A stretch of 64,000 nucleotides of DNA from Megascapheus bottae (taxonomy: Eukaryota > Chordata > Mammalia > Rodentia > Geomyidae). The stretch's first letter is position 1. Each line of letters starts with the position of its first letter. Position numbers and translations under genes: made by a program. Below, piece by piece: positions 1-11,149 of this stretch. The stretch covers positions 5,531,001 through 5,595,000 of the forward strand of contig JANJXV010000037.1 of NCBI GenBank assembly GCA_024803745.1. The letters run 5' to 3'. The notes under the pieces are model-generated. The model ran no database searches. It saw only the letters and a list, made by a program, of their open reading frames with translations, and was not told the DNA's origin.

Positions 1-47
1 TAGGGAGGAAGGACCATTGGAAAAGCCATTTTTTTTCTTTCCTTTCA

Positions 48-288
48 TTACTGGTCTTTGGGCTTGAACTCAAGACTTAGGTGCTATCCCTGAGCCTCTT
101 TGTGCTCAAAGCCCAGTGATCTACTACTTGAGCCACAACACCACTTCCTGCCTTTTCTGAGTACTTTATTAGAGATGAGAGTCTCATGGACTTTCCTTCC
201 TAGGCCATCTTCAAAACAGAATCTTCAGATCTCAGCCTCCTGAGTAGCAAGCATTACAGGCAGGACCTACCGGCACACAGCAAGAGAG
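48..288 (-). repeat. 7SL/B1-headed dimeric SINE, antisense
   Basis: Read on the plus strand this shows the antisense signature of the dimer: a 'cttgaactcaag' segment, 'acttgagccacaacaccact', an 'agagatgagagtctcatgga' spacer, then 'ctcagcctcctgagtagcaa', which is the complement of a 7SL-like head. Both halves are present but diverged. No clear target-site duplication was found. Confidence 0.8.
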
Positions 289-347
289 GCTGGTTTCTAA
301 TTGCCTTTGTTCGAGGAAGTTCGGTAAGTCCTGCTTCTGGCCTTTCT

Positions 348-704
348 TCACCTACACTCTTTTTTAAGGCCCCAGTTGATCTTTCCTCCCGGAGCACCCA
401 TAATTGCAGCGTGGCGCACTCGTGGGCCACACTTCCGCTTTTTCTGTGTTGTTCTTTTTAAAAATAAGGCAGCTGTAAGGTGATGACTGAAAGTAGTGCG
501 AGCACAGAACATGGATGGATAGGCTAGCTTAGAGGCAGAGACAGCCTGTTGGAGAATGGTTTCTGCGAGGCCCTGTACATGGGCTGGATATGAAGTGCCT
601 ACAGGGGGAACCACATGAGCAGAGACCAGGAAATTAGGATGATCATGATGTTGAAGAGAGCTCAGATGGGATAGTTCAGCAAAGGCTCTAATAAAACCAG
701 TCAT
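348..704 (-). other. Unassigned 118-codon open frame, minus strand
   Basis: An ATG-initiated frame of 118 codons is open on the minus strand just outside the SINE at the left edge. It holds several CpGs (around 409-437), unusual for this AT-rich neighbourhood. No domain, signal peptide or repeat is apparent, and no convincing splice sites bound it. I do not recognise the product. It could be a chance frame, a piece of a decayed retrocopy, or part of an exon running past the left edge. Confidence 0.12.
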
Positions 705-719
705 GGATCACACATATTG

Positions 720-1780
720 CATCATATAGGTGAATTGATCAAAAGCAATTTAAAACTTTATAATTATCACATTAAAAATAAGAGATAGATGAAATTAATG
801 TCAGTAATTGATTTTATTTGGGCCACTATAGCTCAAATACTGTCATTTTCAAGTGCAAACTATATAAAATATTGAGACATTTTGTGTTTTAAAAAAATCG
901 TACTCAATATTTGAGATTGTCTTTTACAGCTAGAGTATATCTTGGTTTGAACCAGCCACATTTGAAGTACATTGGATAATACAGGAACTAGGGTAAAAGA
1001 TTAAGTAGTTAGAGAAGAGAAAAGATAAGAAGAAAGTTGCCAAACGTTGGCCTTGAAAGTCCTTGTAGCCCTCAAATTCTAAGCTTCTTAATTCCTTCAG
1101 TATAGGACTTAAAAGTTCCCAATGGGGTAGCTCTTTATGTCTACCCCCTCTCTTTCTTTTTCTCAGACTTTCTTCTTAGATGCTAAAGTATTTCACAGAT
1201 TCCAAACCTATGAATTACACAAGGCACATGCTTTGTTTTAGAATTCTCCTTCATCCTCACTTATTCTCTTACATTTGGCAGTATCTACAGTATACAGTTA
1301 ATACAGTGATTTGTATCTACTGGCAATGGCACATTATTTTTCTTTAAATACTATCATTTGTTTCTCCATGTTCAGTCCATGTTGACTAAATGTGTCTAAC
1401 CATGCTTCCAGTATGAGACTAGGCATGTTTCAGGCCCAAATCTGTGTCTTTGTTCACAGAGATTAATTTTATGATGGATATGTTTATGCATCATCTCAAT
1501 TAGGTCCAGTCACAGCTTGTAGGGTAGATTGTCATTGAAATATTCTCTTTCCTTTTTTTCTAGTGACATTGCTGGTAGGATAAGGTGTAGAATTGAGTTG
1601 GTGACAATCATTTTGTCACCATGAGGGGAATACATACTTGAGATGAAGAAACAGAAACTCGGTGCAAGAGTTGAGAGAACTAAAGCAATGAGTAAGTCCT
1701 TTTCATCCTGGGGCCCAGATGAACCTGAAGTCAAAACCAATGTTTCTACTTTTTAAAGCCTATATTCATTCTCTCATTCC
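720..1780. other. No gene seen; AT-rich unique sequence
   Basis: AT-rich unique-looking DNA. A 9-bp inverted repeat (TGGTGACAA / TTGTCACCA) with a short loop lies near 1599-1621. No coding exon, RNA gene or recognisable transposon was supported here. Confidence 0.5.
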
Positions 1781-1838
1781 CCCCTTCCCCCCCTCTCTCT
1801 CTTTCTCTCTCTCCCTCCCTCCCTCCCTCCCCCCCCTC
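1778..1838. repeat. Pyrimidine-rich simple repeat
   Basis: A C/T-only tract mixes C runs, CT dinucleotides and CCCT tetranucleotides on the plus strand. It is a polypurine-polypyrimidine mirror-type tract. Confidence 0.85.
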
Positions 1839-2740
1839 TCAAACTAAAATATCTCTTGACTGTAGATTTTCACCACTTGGAAGAAAAAAGTTGCTGGCTA
1901 AAGTATTAAGTAGCATTACAGGTTAGTAGAATGGTTTCCACAATTCTATTGGCTGAAAGTATATATTTGTTCTTATGAGCTACTCTTAATTACTCACTAA
2001 TTAAGGGATATTTTTCATATTACCCATGTATTTTAGTGCTATACTGTTTATTACTGTGTTCTGTTAAAAAGTACTCCAATTTTTACTTGTTTTTTCCCCC
2101 CTCATTCTTCTGTGATCTTTTGGAAGACAGATTTCTCCTACTTCACGAAAATATAGTGACATTTTGAAAATAAAAAAACCCAGAAATTTTTTGAGAAAAA
2201 AGTTTTAATCTTTTTTTAAAATGGTATAAGTTACATGTTCTTTATTAGAAATAATTAGTTCTCCCAAGCTTCTATTTTCCTACTCCCTTTAGATCTATTG
2301 CACATTAGTTTTCCCTATAATTTTTTGACTACAATTTTAGAGCATTTTCAAATTCATTGTCTCCCCAAACTGTGATTAGAATAAACAGTTCAGGAATAAA
2401 TTCACATGGAGACCTTATCCTAATACTTCAAAAGCTGCTTGGATCATTATTAAAATGAAAATTCCCAGGCTCCTATCCTTTGCACATAGTAAATTACAGT
2501 ATTTATAACTATAAAATTTGTATTTTAAACATATGCCATTGAGAATTGAAAGAACACGAGAACTTTAGAATTTCTTGGGTTGCTTAGAAGAAACAAATCA
2601 TAAAGCATTTCATGCTATGGTAATTCATGTATTGGCTTCCAGATCTAGAGCATCTGCAGTTCAGTATCTCTCATCTGACTCAGTCTTCCTGATAGCAAAG
2701 TATGATTTCTTATTATAACAGTCATTTCAAATAGAAAGGT
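1839..2740. other. No gene seen
   Basis: AT-rich unique sequence with no supported exon, RNA gene or clear repeat boundary. The short open frame at 2645-2857 on the minus strand runs into a SINE and is taken as chance. Confidence 0.45.
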
Positions 2741-2754
2741 GAAAGACTGTATAT

Positions 2755-3002
2755 GTGTGTGGTGGGGAGGGGTGAATATTGAACTCAAGGGCCTGGGCAC
2801 TGTCCCTTTGTTTTGTGTTGTTTGGCTCAAGGCTAGTGCTGTAACCATTTGAGACACACTTCCACTTCCAAGTTATTTTTTGTGCTTAATAGGAGATGTG
2901 TCTTACAAACTTTCTTGTCTGAGCTGACTTCTAAATGTGATCCTAAGATCTCAGCCTTCTAAGTAATTAGGATTATACATGTGAGCCACCAATACTTGGT
3001 AT
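2755..3002 (-). repeat. 7SL/B1-headed dimeric SINE, antisense
   Basis: The antisense right monomer ('ttggctcaaggctagtgct', 'catttgagacacactt') is followed by the spacer with 'aataggagatgtgtctta' and an antisense 7SL-like head ending 'gtgagccacca'. A TG-rich stretch at the left edge (2750-2762) corresponds to the 3' tail of the element. Confidence 0.8.
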
Positions 3003-3354
3003 AAGAACTACTTTAAATATTACTATGTGGGCAGAATGTTAATCATCATAGTTAAATACTCTAGAATATAATGACTAATTATTAAATTTAATTATAAAGG
3101 ATGCACTCTGTCTAATGAGGAATTTACCTAGCCAATATTAACTTTACTTGGAAAAACCAGATTAATACTACATTTTTCAATGTAACTAAAATGTATCAGA
3201 AAGAGACTCCTTTTCCGGCTTTAAAATCAAGGCTGGAATCCTTTTTGTGCTCACAATATTATTTAGGCAAAGGCAATACTGTATATATATATGTACTTGG
3301 GTAGGAAGCTAAGTAGAACAATAAATAAAAGTTTTGTTTCACAAGAACTGTTAA

Positions 3355-3566
3355 TTAAGGTGTTAGTATCTCATGCCTTTTATACTCAAGATGCTGAAAT
3401 CTGACATCAAGATTTGAAGCCAACCAGGCAGAAAAGTTCATTAGATTCTTATCTTCAAATAACCAGCTAAATGCTGGAGATATGACGCAAGTGGTACAAT
3501 GCCAGTCTAAAAGCTCAGGGAATATTCCCTGGGTTTGAATTCATGCCCCAGTACGCACACACATGC

Positions 3567-3569
<3 letters not shown>
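3355..3569 (+). repeat. 7SL/B1-headed dimeric SINE
   Basis: A diverged copy in sense orientation: a head like 'tatctcatgcctttta' with 'tttgaagccaaccaggc', the 'gattcttatcttcaaataac' spacer, then a right monomer with 'gacgcaagtggtacaatgcc' and 'gggtttgaattcatgcccca'. The tail passes directly into a CA repeat. Confidence 0.75.

Positions 3570-3607
<38 letters not shown>
3570..3607. repeat. (CA)n microsatellite at SINE tail
   Basis: An uninterrupted CA run of about 19 units with a short imperfect lead-in starts immediately after the right monomer of the preceding SINE. Confidence 0.95.
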
Positions 3608-3608
<1 letters not shown>

Positions 3609-3689
3609 GAAATATTAGAATAGCAATGTGTCAAATGTTAAAGTATTGGCCTTTGCATCTGACTGGCTTGCATACTTGCATTTTCTTCA

Positions 3690-3800
3690 TTAATTAATCC
3701 AGTATATTGTTTCTATAAAGTGCCTGCAATAAACCAGGCATCAATATAACAGAATTGAATGTTGAACTACATGAAAATAGTCCTGTTATTATGTAACATC
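3690..3800 (+). repeat. L2-like 3' fragment (weak)
   Basis: The sequence 'ttcattaattaatccagta' followed by 'aagtgcctgcaataaaccag' resembles the conserved 3' end of L2 (a target-like TTCATT repeat plus a 'gtgccaggcac' motif). Divergence is high and only a short segment is visible. Confidence 0.35.
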
Positions 3801-4980
3801 ATTTTGTGACTAATTTATTTCTGTGCCCTAACCCCTGCCTTTCTCAGTCCTCTGCTTGAGCAAAGTCTTTCTTATTTGTCAGATAAATCTTATTTTAGTT
3901 CCCATACTATAGATCTATTACTTTACTAGACTTTGTACTCAATATTGCACAGTGATATCATGGCTTACATGCTTTGGCCCTATGAATCTAAGTTGAATAT
4001 CCCCCATTAATGGTTATTCCATTAATTATTGTCACTAGATTCCACTTTTTTTTCAGAGAATGGTATGTGTGTGCCTTTTACTAAGTTACTGCCCCAATCT
4101 GTAGCATACACATTACAACTTATTTCTTCAGACAGAAGTATGAAAGCTCACATTATCCCCTATCACAGTGAAAGTCTCTCTTGGGGGTGTGAGCTGTAAC
4201 TTCAGCCACCTGTAGGCTCCATCAGCCAAATGTAGCAATTATGATCAGTTCAGCTTTGGGAAGACAGTTAGACCAGGCGAAGCAGGTGTGAGTTATTGCT
4301 GGCCATTCAAAAGGACAGGTTCTAAAGTCTCTTAAGAGCACTGACAGAGCTGGTCAATGAAGGTTAGGACCTGCCAAATGACTCTCATTATCACCAATGA
4401 AATCACCTGACAAATCTCTCTTCATCATCTGGATTTCTTGGTGGTTAGATTTCCAGTGACAGGAAGATAAAGTTTCAAGGATAAGGGACTACAAGAGTCC
4501 TCCCCATCCTTCCTAGTTTTATAAAAATTATCAAGGGGAAGAGGGAGTTGGTGTAACATTAAGATCATGTGCACACTGGATGGCGTTGAATTGAAGGTCG
4601 TATTTTAATTTAAGAAATCACAGTGTTCACTACATTTACATCCCAATGTCATTACTTCTGAGCTCTCTGATCTCAGGAAGATAATTTTCTTTCCTAAGTG
4701 ATTTGTTGTTATTCTTTAGTATTTTCATACTTGTCGTGCCATTCCTGAAATGACATTCTGCTTCTGCAACTGTGACATTCTGGATTAACTACCTTTGTTT
4801 GCTACCAATATTAGGATGAAGTTCTTGTGGGCTTTTTCATCAGCAGAAGTAGAAACACTTTCTCTCATTTTTACTGTAGCTATTATAAATTAAAGTGACT
4901 TCAAAGACCTAGCTGTGACTGAACACCTGGTAATTGCAGTAAAATCCACTGTATTAACATAAACAGTCACACTATACAAA
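3800..4980. other. No gene seen; unique sequence
   Basis: About 1.2 kb without a supported exon, RNA gene or clear repeat. It contains several short acceptor-like pyrimidine tracts but no matching donor. Confidence 0.45.
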
Positions 4981-4984
4981 GTAT

Positions 4985-5165
4985 CATGTGCATTTTTATA
5001 TTTGATCTTTGATATCATCCTAAGGGGTGATTATTATTAAGCTTCTTATACAGATAAAGGCCTTAAGGCTCTGTGAAAGGCTTAGCTTATTTAAGGTTAT
5101 ATGACTTGGAAGAGTAGAACTAAATTTGAACCTAGTTTTGCTTAATCCACTATCTCATTCCTTTC
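4985..5165 (-). repeat. MIR, antisense
   Basis: The succession 'cttatacagataaaggcctt', 'aaggttatatgacttggaag' and 'aaatttgaacctagt' matches the antisense core of MIR (antisense reading: fraction of 'acagatgaggaaactgaggc', 'gtgacttgcccaaggtcac' and 'gaacccaggtct'). Old and diverged. Confidence 0.7.
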
Positions 5166-5399
5166 CCAAGATACCCATTCAGAAGAGGACTGTGATATCA
5201 TGTCCTTACCAGAATTTACTCTGAATGGCCTATAGAGGTATTCACTAACAAAGCTAATAAACAGCAATAACAGGAATAGCAATAGCATAATTATAACAGA
5301 TAATAAATAGTATTATTAATAAGCAATAAATGTAATTATTAATAATCATAATTGTCAATAAGATAATATGATCATAACAGTAATAGTGCTAACATAATT

Positions 5400-5560
5400 G
5401 AATGTCAAACCTGCATGTTTTGATGGGCTTGGGTTCAAATGTCAAAACGATTACTTAGTAGTTGTCTGACATTGAACAAGTGATTTAAATTCTCCAAGAT
5501 AGCGTTTCCTTGTAAATGGATAACAATTGTTCTCATTAATATTATTTGGAAGACTGGTGA
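5400..5560 (+). repeat. MIR, sense
   Basis: The order 'ttgggttcaaatgt', 'acttagtagttgtctgacat', 'caagtgatttaaattctcc' and 'tccttgtaaatggataac' follows the MIR consensus (tRNA-like B box, 'tgtgaccttgggcaag', 'cctcagtttcctcatctgta'). Confidence 0.75.
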
Positions 5561-5587
5561 CATCATCTACATAGTTGGTGATAACCA

Positions 5588-5618
<31 letters not shown>

Positions 5619-5627
5619 ATGATGAAG
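5588..5627. repeat. (GAT)n microsatellite
   Basis: About ten GAT trinucleotides interrupted by one TAT. It creates poly-Met and poly-His chance frames on the two strands. Confidence 0.95.
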
Positions 5628-5912
5628 ACAAATGCACTTATTAACTCTAAGTCTTGTAATGATGCTGCGAAATACAATTGCCAACTTATAAAAGGGAAAG
5701 TGGAGCCTGGAGAACTTAATGTGACTTGCAAATATCAAATGGCCTTCAACAGCCGTGTCTTTAACAAGCTGTGCTAGTGTTTGGTTGGAAACCCAAACAC
5801 ATGTGCTTTGCTGTGTTAAGTGGTTGTGATACATTCTTTGAAAAAGATGGCGTTGAGAACAATAACATCACCTGAAACTATTAACTTGTTTCCTCTGATC
5901 CTTTGTTTCCAG

Positions 5913-5996
5913 GAGCTCCAACTCTACCTACCTAAGATCTTGGAGGAAAACCGCATCAATTACCACGTTCCTGAACCAAGCCCCGGGTTCTTCCAA
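5913..5996 (+). CDS. Candidate internal coding exon, product unknown
   Basis: An 84-nt block sits between a strong acceptor (pyrimidine-rich 'ctgatcctttgtttccag') and a strong donor (CAA then gtaaga). Two of the three frames are open through it. Frame 1 gives 28 codons, containing LPKILEEN and YHVPEPSPGF, with phase 0 at both ends. It keeps several CpGs in an AT-rich setting, which is typical of constrained exons. A candidate branch point lies in the upstream 'ttaac' or 'ctgat'. I do not recognise the protein and see no adjacent exon of compatible phase. It could still be a non-coding exon or a coincidence of splice signals. Confidence 0.35.
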
Positions 5997-6820
5997 GTAA
6001 GAAGCAATGGGAGACAGCCAAGACTGCTGATACAATTAACTCTTCATAAGCACACTTAGAACTGTACAAGCTTGCCTCTTCTGCAGAGACCTGCTGGGAG
6101 GCATAGACAATAAGGCTTTCAGTCCATGGAGTGCTGTTCACACAAGACAAAGAAGCAGATGGGTGAATGATGACACTCTTCCCATAAAACCCCTCTTGCA
6201 GTGGAAAGCCATGTATTCAGAGGGAGTTCTGTGGAGTGAATAAGGGCCACCTTCTTCACTGATGCCTTGGGTGAGGTTTCCACATAGCCCATTTCCAGTC
6301 CACACTGCTGGATTTACAGGCAAAGTTCCCTATGTAGCCCATATCCATTTGGCCCTCCCTGTTTAAAACTTTCAATAAATCTTCTGCTCCCTTGGTGCCT
6401 CCTTAGTCTTCTGGTGAAATACCCCAGTGTTCAAGTGCAGGTGCACTATGGCCCCAGCAATGTTAGGCCATTCTCTGCAATGTTTTTTGCAGAGAAACAA
6501 TGCAGAGTAAAAAAGATTTTTGATTTTATCATTCAATAGAGGCAGTTAGTTATTTGCTAAGAAATAAAAGAATGCACCAATGGGCATGTTACCTTAGGTT
6601 CTCAAAAGATGGAGGCTGGAATCCAATGGAATATCTACAAAAATAGCTTTATGATAGCCGTAATTGTGATGTATAAAATAAAGAGAATGAATGATCATTC
6701 AAACTTTCAACTGAAGAACATAGCACCATTAATATTTTAATCAGAGGCTGTGGATGATAAAAAAATTTTCTTAATATCTGAGTGTTAGTTGTGAATAACC
6801 CTAGATGTTCAGTATATCTT
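5997..6820. other. No further gene evidence
   Basis: Downstream of the candidate exon the short frames on both strands are independent and poorly supported. I see no repeat with clear boundaries before the L1-like tail near 6825. Confidence 0.4.
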
Positions 6821-6824
6821 TATC

Positions 6825-6940
6825 CTTCTTTTAAATATTTTTATTGTTATAATAAAGGTGATATACATATACAAGTCAAGTAATGAGTATATTTCTTCTT
6901 GGGTAATGTCACTGCTTCCTCCCTTTTCTTTGTTCACCAT
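6825..6940 (-). mobile_element. L1 3'-end fragment, antisense
   Basis: 'atatttttattgttataata' followed by 'aaggtgatatacatataca' and 'cctcccttttctttg' is the antisense of a pattern seen repeatedly here: an A/T-rich L1 3' terminus preceded by a purine-rich stretch. Short and diverged. Confidence 0.45.
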
Positions 6941-8330
6941 GTCATGATTTCCTTTTGAGCAACTTCCTCTTCCTCACTGTTGCTGGTTCTGTTCCTTTGT
7001 GGCAGTGAGAGAGAGCCTGGAGTTCCTTGCAGGCTATCAGCTCTCTCCCCATACTCTGAAATAGCCACATAGCCAGGTAGGCTCTTTCCCCTAGAACTGA
7101 ATATTCCACAGTGTGACAAAGAAGACCTAAAGAGGGGTAAATAAGTTGTCATGTGATTCCACAGAAGCTACTTTCATGAAAGGGAAAGGAGCTCTGTTCC
7201 TTTTGGTTATTCCAATTGAGAGTTGGATGCTTCAGTCTTTGTAGGACTTTGGTGGAGATTTATTCCCTTGATGATCTCTCTCTCTCTCTCAAGCTGGCTC
7301 AATTTGGAGTCTGTTGATCGGAATCAAAAAATCCAAACCATTTTATATACAACTTTGAAAAAATCATATTTCCTTGATATCATGATATCAAGGAATAAAT
7401 GATATATTTGATATATATATCATTGAGGTTTTCTTTTAGTGAGAATGTATTTAATATGTCATATCAGCTTCATCTTGAACTGAGAAATGGAGAAGAGGGA
7501 AATGTGAGATGTAAAAAATATTACAACTGAGGAACTAGAAATCTCATATTATCAGTTTTAATAAATTATAATAGCATCATTATGTTAAATCAATGTTTTA
7601 TGTCCTTGATGCTCAGAGTCAGGGAAATACACCAGAGAAGTCAATTCTGTAATTCTCTTGAATTCCTCTCTGAGAATTCTTGAATGCCTTTTGGGGTGAG
7701 AAATCTCAAGTTTGGGCTGGCAGCTAATTTCCAGGAGTTAAAGGCAGTTCTGACTTGCTGAGAGTGGGAGGTTTGCAGGAAAATAGCAGAACAGCAGTGG
7801 GGAGAGGCTCTCTGAAGTTGTTCTGAATGTACAGCTAATGGGCAGTTATCTCTGGCAGAGATTTTTATAGCTTCCTGCAGAGAGCTGGTGAACAATTAGC
7901 CTAGATAGTGGAGGAGGAGCTCGTTGATTTGGCTTCTTACCAAGTTCAACTTTGTTAGTTAACCCTTTGGGATTTTTTTTATTAGACACATGTACATCTG
8001 AAATGGTCATTTGATAAATAAATTAAGGATCACTGACCCCCACCATGGAAAATCAATGCTTCCCATTTACCACCAGAGATAAGAGTTGCTGTGATCTTAA
8101 GAAGGAGTGAGGATTTGGAACTGTTTCACTGAAGACAAAGAAATGCCTAAAAGAAACCATTTTCCAAGCCACTGTTTTGACTTAAAGGTGTCAGGGACTT
8201 AATTGGAAGTGTGATGAAGAACTATAGGGGGGGTTGAGATGTCTTTGCTGCATAGATCTTACAATTCCATTTGTGTTTCTGTTTTTTCCTCTCTGTAAAG
8301 CAAGAACCATGATTCATAATTTGGCTACCA
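6941..8330. other. No gene seen; contains short CT repeat and palindrome
   Basis: Unique-looking sequence. It has a short (CT)n at about 7277-7291 and the perfect palindrome listed separately. The 84-codon minus-strand frame at 7641-7895 shows no domain or bounding splice sites. Confidence 0.4.
7370..7395. repeat. Perfect 26-bp palindrome
   Basis: The left half-site is TTCCTTGATATCA and the right half is its exact reverse complement, with no spacer. It sits in a TA-rich stretch that carries further 'gatatat' repeats up to 7425, so it could extrude as a cruciform. Confidence 0.95.
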
Positions 8331-8339
8331 TTTGAATCT

Positions 8340-8560
8340 TGCTTACTGATTCAGGGCTGCATCTTCCCATAACCCAGCTTATCACAGCTAGGCTATGGAT
8401 TAACAAAGTTTTCTCTGCTCTATCACTTCCTAGCTCCATATGTAAGAGGAGTTATATACCTCTGTCTCAGTACTTCATGTGGAAAATGGAAATAAAATAA
8501 CAGTACCTACCTCAAAATTGCTCTGATATAAACACTATTCTGGTGCCTGTGACAAGCTTT
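8340..8560 (+). repeat. MIR, sense
   Basis: The segment 'ctctgtctcagtacttcatg', then 'ggaaaatggaaataaaataa' and 'cagtacctacctcaaaattg', matches the MIR 3' half ('cctcagtttcctcatctgta', 'aatagtacctacctcatagg'). Confidence 0.75.
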
Positions 8561-8589
8561 GCAGGGAACAAAGTAAATATTCTTTAAGG

Positions 8590-8845
8590 GGCTAGCTGTA
8601 GTTTTGTATGAAGACACCGGTGGATCGCTTCTATCACGCAGAGGCTCCACAAATGATGCTTCTGCCACGTGTTTTTTTCAATAAAGATTTATTGGAGCAC
8701 AGCCATGCCTGCTTGTATATGCACTCTGTATGGTTTCTTTCTTGCTACATAAGCAGTCTGCTGATGTGAAACAGAGATACAATGGAATCTAAACCTGAAA
8801 CATTTACTACATGGATCTTCATGTGAAAACACAGTTCTAGTGTTC
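8590..8845 (+). mobile_element. MER5-type hAT-Charlie DNA transposon fragment
   Basis: 'caataaagatttattggagc' followed by 'acagccatgcctgcttgtat', 'tttctttcttgctacataag' and 'aaacctgaaacatttactac' corresponds to the MER5A/B element, a non-autonomous hAT relative. Its terminal inverted repeat is too decayed to place the ends exactly. Confidence 0.7.
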
Positions 8846-9545
8846 ATTAAAAGGACAGAGAAAAGTCAGATATTTCATGTCATTTTCATCGAGTTAACTT
8901 TTCTAACTATCACTATTTTTTCTTTATAAGTAATTATGCTATTAGTAGTATAATGCATAAGTGAATGTATCTCTAGAATAGATTTCAACATGTAAATCTT
9001 AAAGCATGTAATCTACTTCCAGGAAATACCTGAAATACGTGATGAGCTTGTACCTCAGATGCCATTGTGCAAATTCTCAACACTGAAGTTGTTGGAACTG
9101 AGTACAGAATTAAGCTGTCAGGTCTAATTTCCTGTAACAGGGTTTATCATTAATTAGCTTCTTTGATCTAGCCAGGGGTTGCAGTCCTCAAAGGAAAAAA
9201 ACTTTCCACAACACTGACGATCAAGGAATTGAGTACTTGTTAGATGAATTTAGCACCCAAGAAGTGCAAGCACGAGGAATCTTATGGCTGGTCATACTTG
9301 CATCTTTTGGTTTAGTGTTGCTGTCTTTGAGCCATCAATGAGATTACTTTGAGAGAGTCATGGTGCTTAATGTAATTCTCCATCTGGACCAGCACATCTG
9401 TTATCTTTTAAAAGGCTTATGGACTCTGGATAAGGGAACCATAACACTATCCTTTTATATAAGTTGAAATTATTCCAAAATTCCTTTGTGAAACATGCCT
9501 CAGTAAGAAGAAAACAATGGTGGACATAGAGTTTTTTTCTTTCTT
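8846..9545. other. No gene seen
   Basis: AT-rich unique sequence without supported exons or recognisable repeats. Confidence 0.45.
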
Positions 9546-9555
9546 TCTTTAAAAA

Positions 9556-9735
9556 AATTATTAAATAGGAAAGGGAAGGAGGGAAAACAAGATGAGGGAA
9601 GGTAGTGGGGGGAGGGAAATGGGGACAAAAACATGAGCAGGGGTATCTATGTGTGTGATGTAATGTACCTTCTATCTGGCAAATATAACTGTAACCCTTC
9701 CATTAATTACAATAAAAAATTTAAAAAAAATATAT
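9556..9735 (+). mobile_element. 5'-truncated L1 3' end
   Basis: Purine-rich 'gggaaggagggaaaacaaga', 'aaatggggacaaaaacatga', 'ctatctggcaaatataactg', then 'cattaattacaataaaaaat' and an A tail. The same 3' terminus recurs at 40874-41044 and, antisense, at 20312, 31375 and 56659, which defines a locally young L1 family. Confidence 0.8.
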
Positions 9736-9904
9736 TGCCTTTAAGAAATTGTAGAAAGGAGTGTCAATGCAATTGTAAGTACAATTCAACTCTCTATATC
9801 TATGTATTTATAAAAAGATATGAAAGTTATACAAAGGGGTTTAAAATTAACATGTCAGTTTTCAAGCAGAAATCATTCTCCCCTATCACTCCCAATATAG
9901 GTTT

Positions 9905-10145
9905 TTTGTTGTTGGTGGTGGTTTTTTTTTTCTTTCTTCTTTTTATCAGTTGTGAGGCTTGAACTCTGAGCCTAGGTGTTGTCCCCAAGCTCTTCACCTC
10001 AAGGCTACTGCCCTACCCCTTGAACAATAGCACCACTTCCAGTTTTCTAGTGGTTAATTGGAGATAAGAGTCTCATAGACTTTAATACCCAGGTTGGCTT
10101 TGAACTCAGATCTCAGCCTCCTGAGCACTGTACCCAGCTCCAGTT
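9905..10145 (-). repeat. 7SL/B1-headed dimeric SINE, antisense
   Basis: Antisense right monomer with 'ctcaaggctactgccctacc' and 'ttgaacaatagcaccacttc', spacer 'aattggagataagagtctca', then head 'ctcagcctcctgagcactgt'. The head is shortened relative to other copies. Confidence 0.8.
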
Positions 10146-10204
10146 TTATACTTAGGTATATGACCATTTTATTAAGGAAACATTTGGATTTTTAAAGTTT
10201 TATT

Positions 10205-10470
10205 TATTTAATTAGTTTTTACTGGAACTGGGGCTTGAATTCAGGACCTGAGCCCTATGTTTGTTAGATTTTTTGCTCAGGACTGGTACTCTGCTGCTTG
10301 GGCCACATGTCTACTTCTGCTTCCCTCCCCCAACCCCACCCCTGATTAATTGGGGATAAGAATCTCATGGACTTTCCTGCTGGGCTGGCTTGGAACCACA
10401 AACCTCAGATCTCAGCCTCTTGAGTAACTAGGATTATAGGAATGAACCACCAGCACATGGGGTGTGTTTT
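10205..10470 (-). repeat. 7SL/B1-headed dimeric SINE, antisense
   Basis: A second antisense copy close to the first: 'aactggggcttgaattcagg', 'aattggggataagaatctca', 'ggctggcttggaaccacaaa' and 'gagtaactaggattatagga'. Both halves are present. Confidence 0.85.
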
Positions 10471-11145
10471 TTATTTTTGAATCACATTGAGTTGTGGTAC
10501 CTGCAAAAACATAGCTGAAGACTCACTGTTATTGTACAAAAATCATAATGTATTGGTTACTAGGTTGTATGGATTCTCTGACTATACCCCAATATTATTT
10601 TAAAGCCAGAGCATGGCCAGTGTTCTTATACATGATACCATTAATGGTGAACTGGAGAGCTCATGTTACATATGGAGACAGAATTGGCTATCCAGCTCTA
10701 GCGTGTTCCACTTGTTTATTTTTCCACAAAGAAACTAAGCATATGTGAGAATATGAAAGTGTATGATGATATAGAATTCTTTATTTCAAAATAAATGCAA
10801 AGTCTTATCTTACATAGTGGTTGAAATACTATTGATAGCTAATTTCACCCATAAACCATAAAATCTATCTGTAAAGTCAGAACTAGAATGATGGAGGTAA
10901 GCATGGTATAGGGTGAGATATTTACAATTCAGGTTATGACTGAATTGTAAGGCATTATCTTTAGATAGAATTGCCAGCAAATGCATAAGTTCCACAAGCT
11001 TCTATTTTCTGTAGGGCAAAAGAGAAAATGTATGTAAAGTATATAGTCGCTGACACTGTCAGTACTACGTATGTATTAGTTAATATAACATAAAATGTAA
11101 AATGGTCCTGCTTTTTATAAAAATATCATGAAATATATTATGATA
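10471..11145. other. No gene seen
   Basis: AT-rich DNA with short chance frames only (for example 10548-10748 plus and 10810-10995 minus). No splice-bounded exon was supported. Confidence 0.4.
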
Positions 11146-11149
11146 TATC

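Noticed and set aside
5451..5834. 127-codon minus-strand frame with a His run
   Set aside because: It spans a MIR and the (GAT)n repeat, and the His run is the microsatellite in another frame.
9633..9962. 109-codon plus-strand frame
   Set aside because: Starts in an L1 3' UTR and ends at the T tract of an antisense SINE; no domain.
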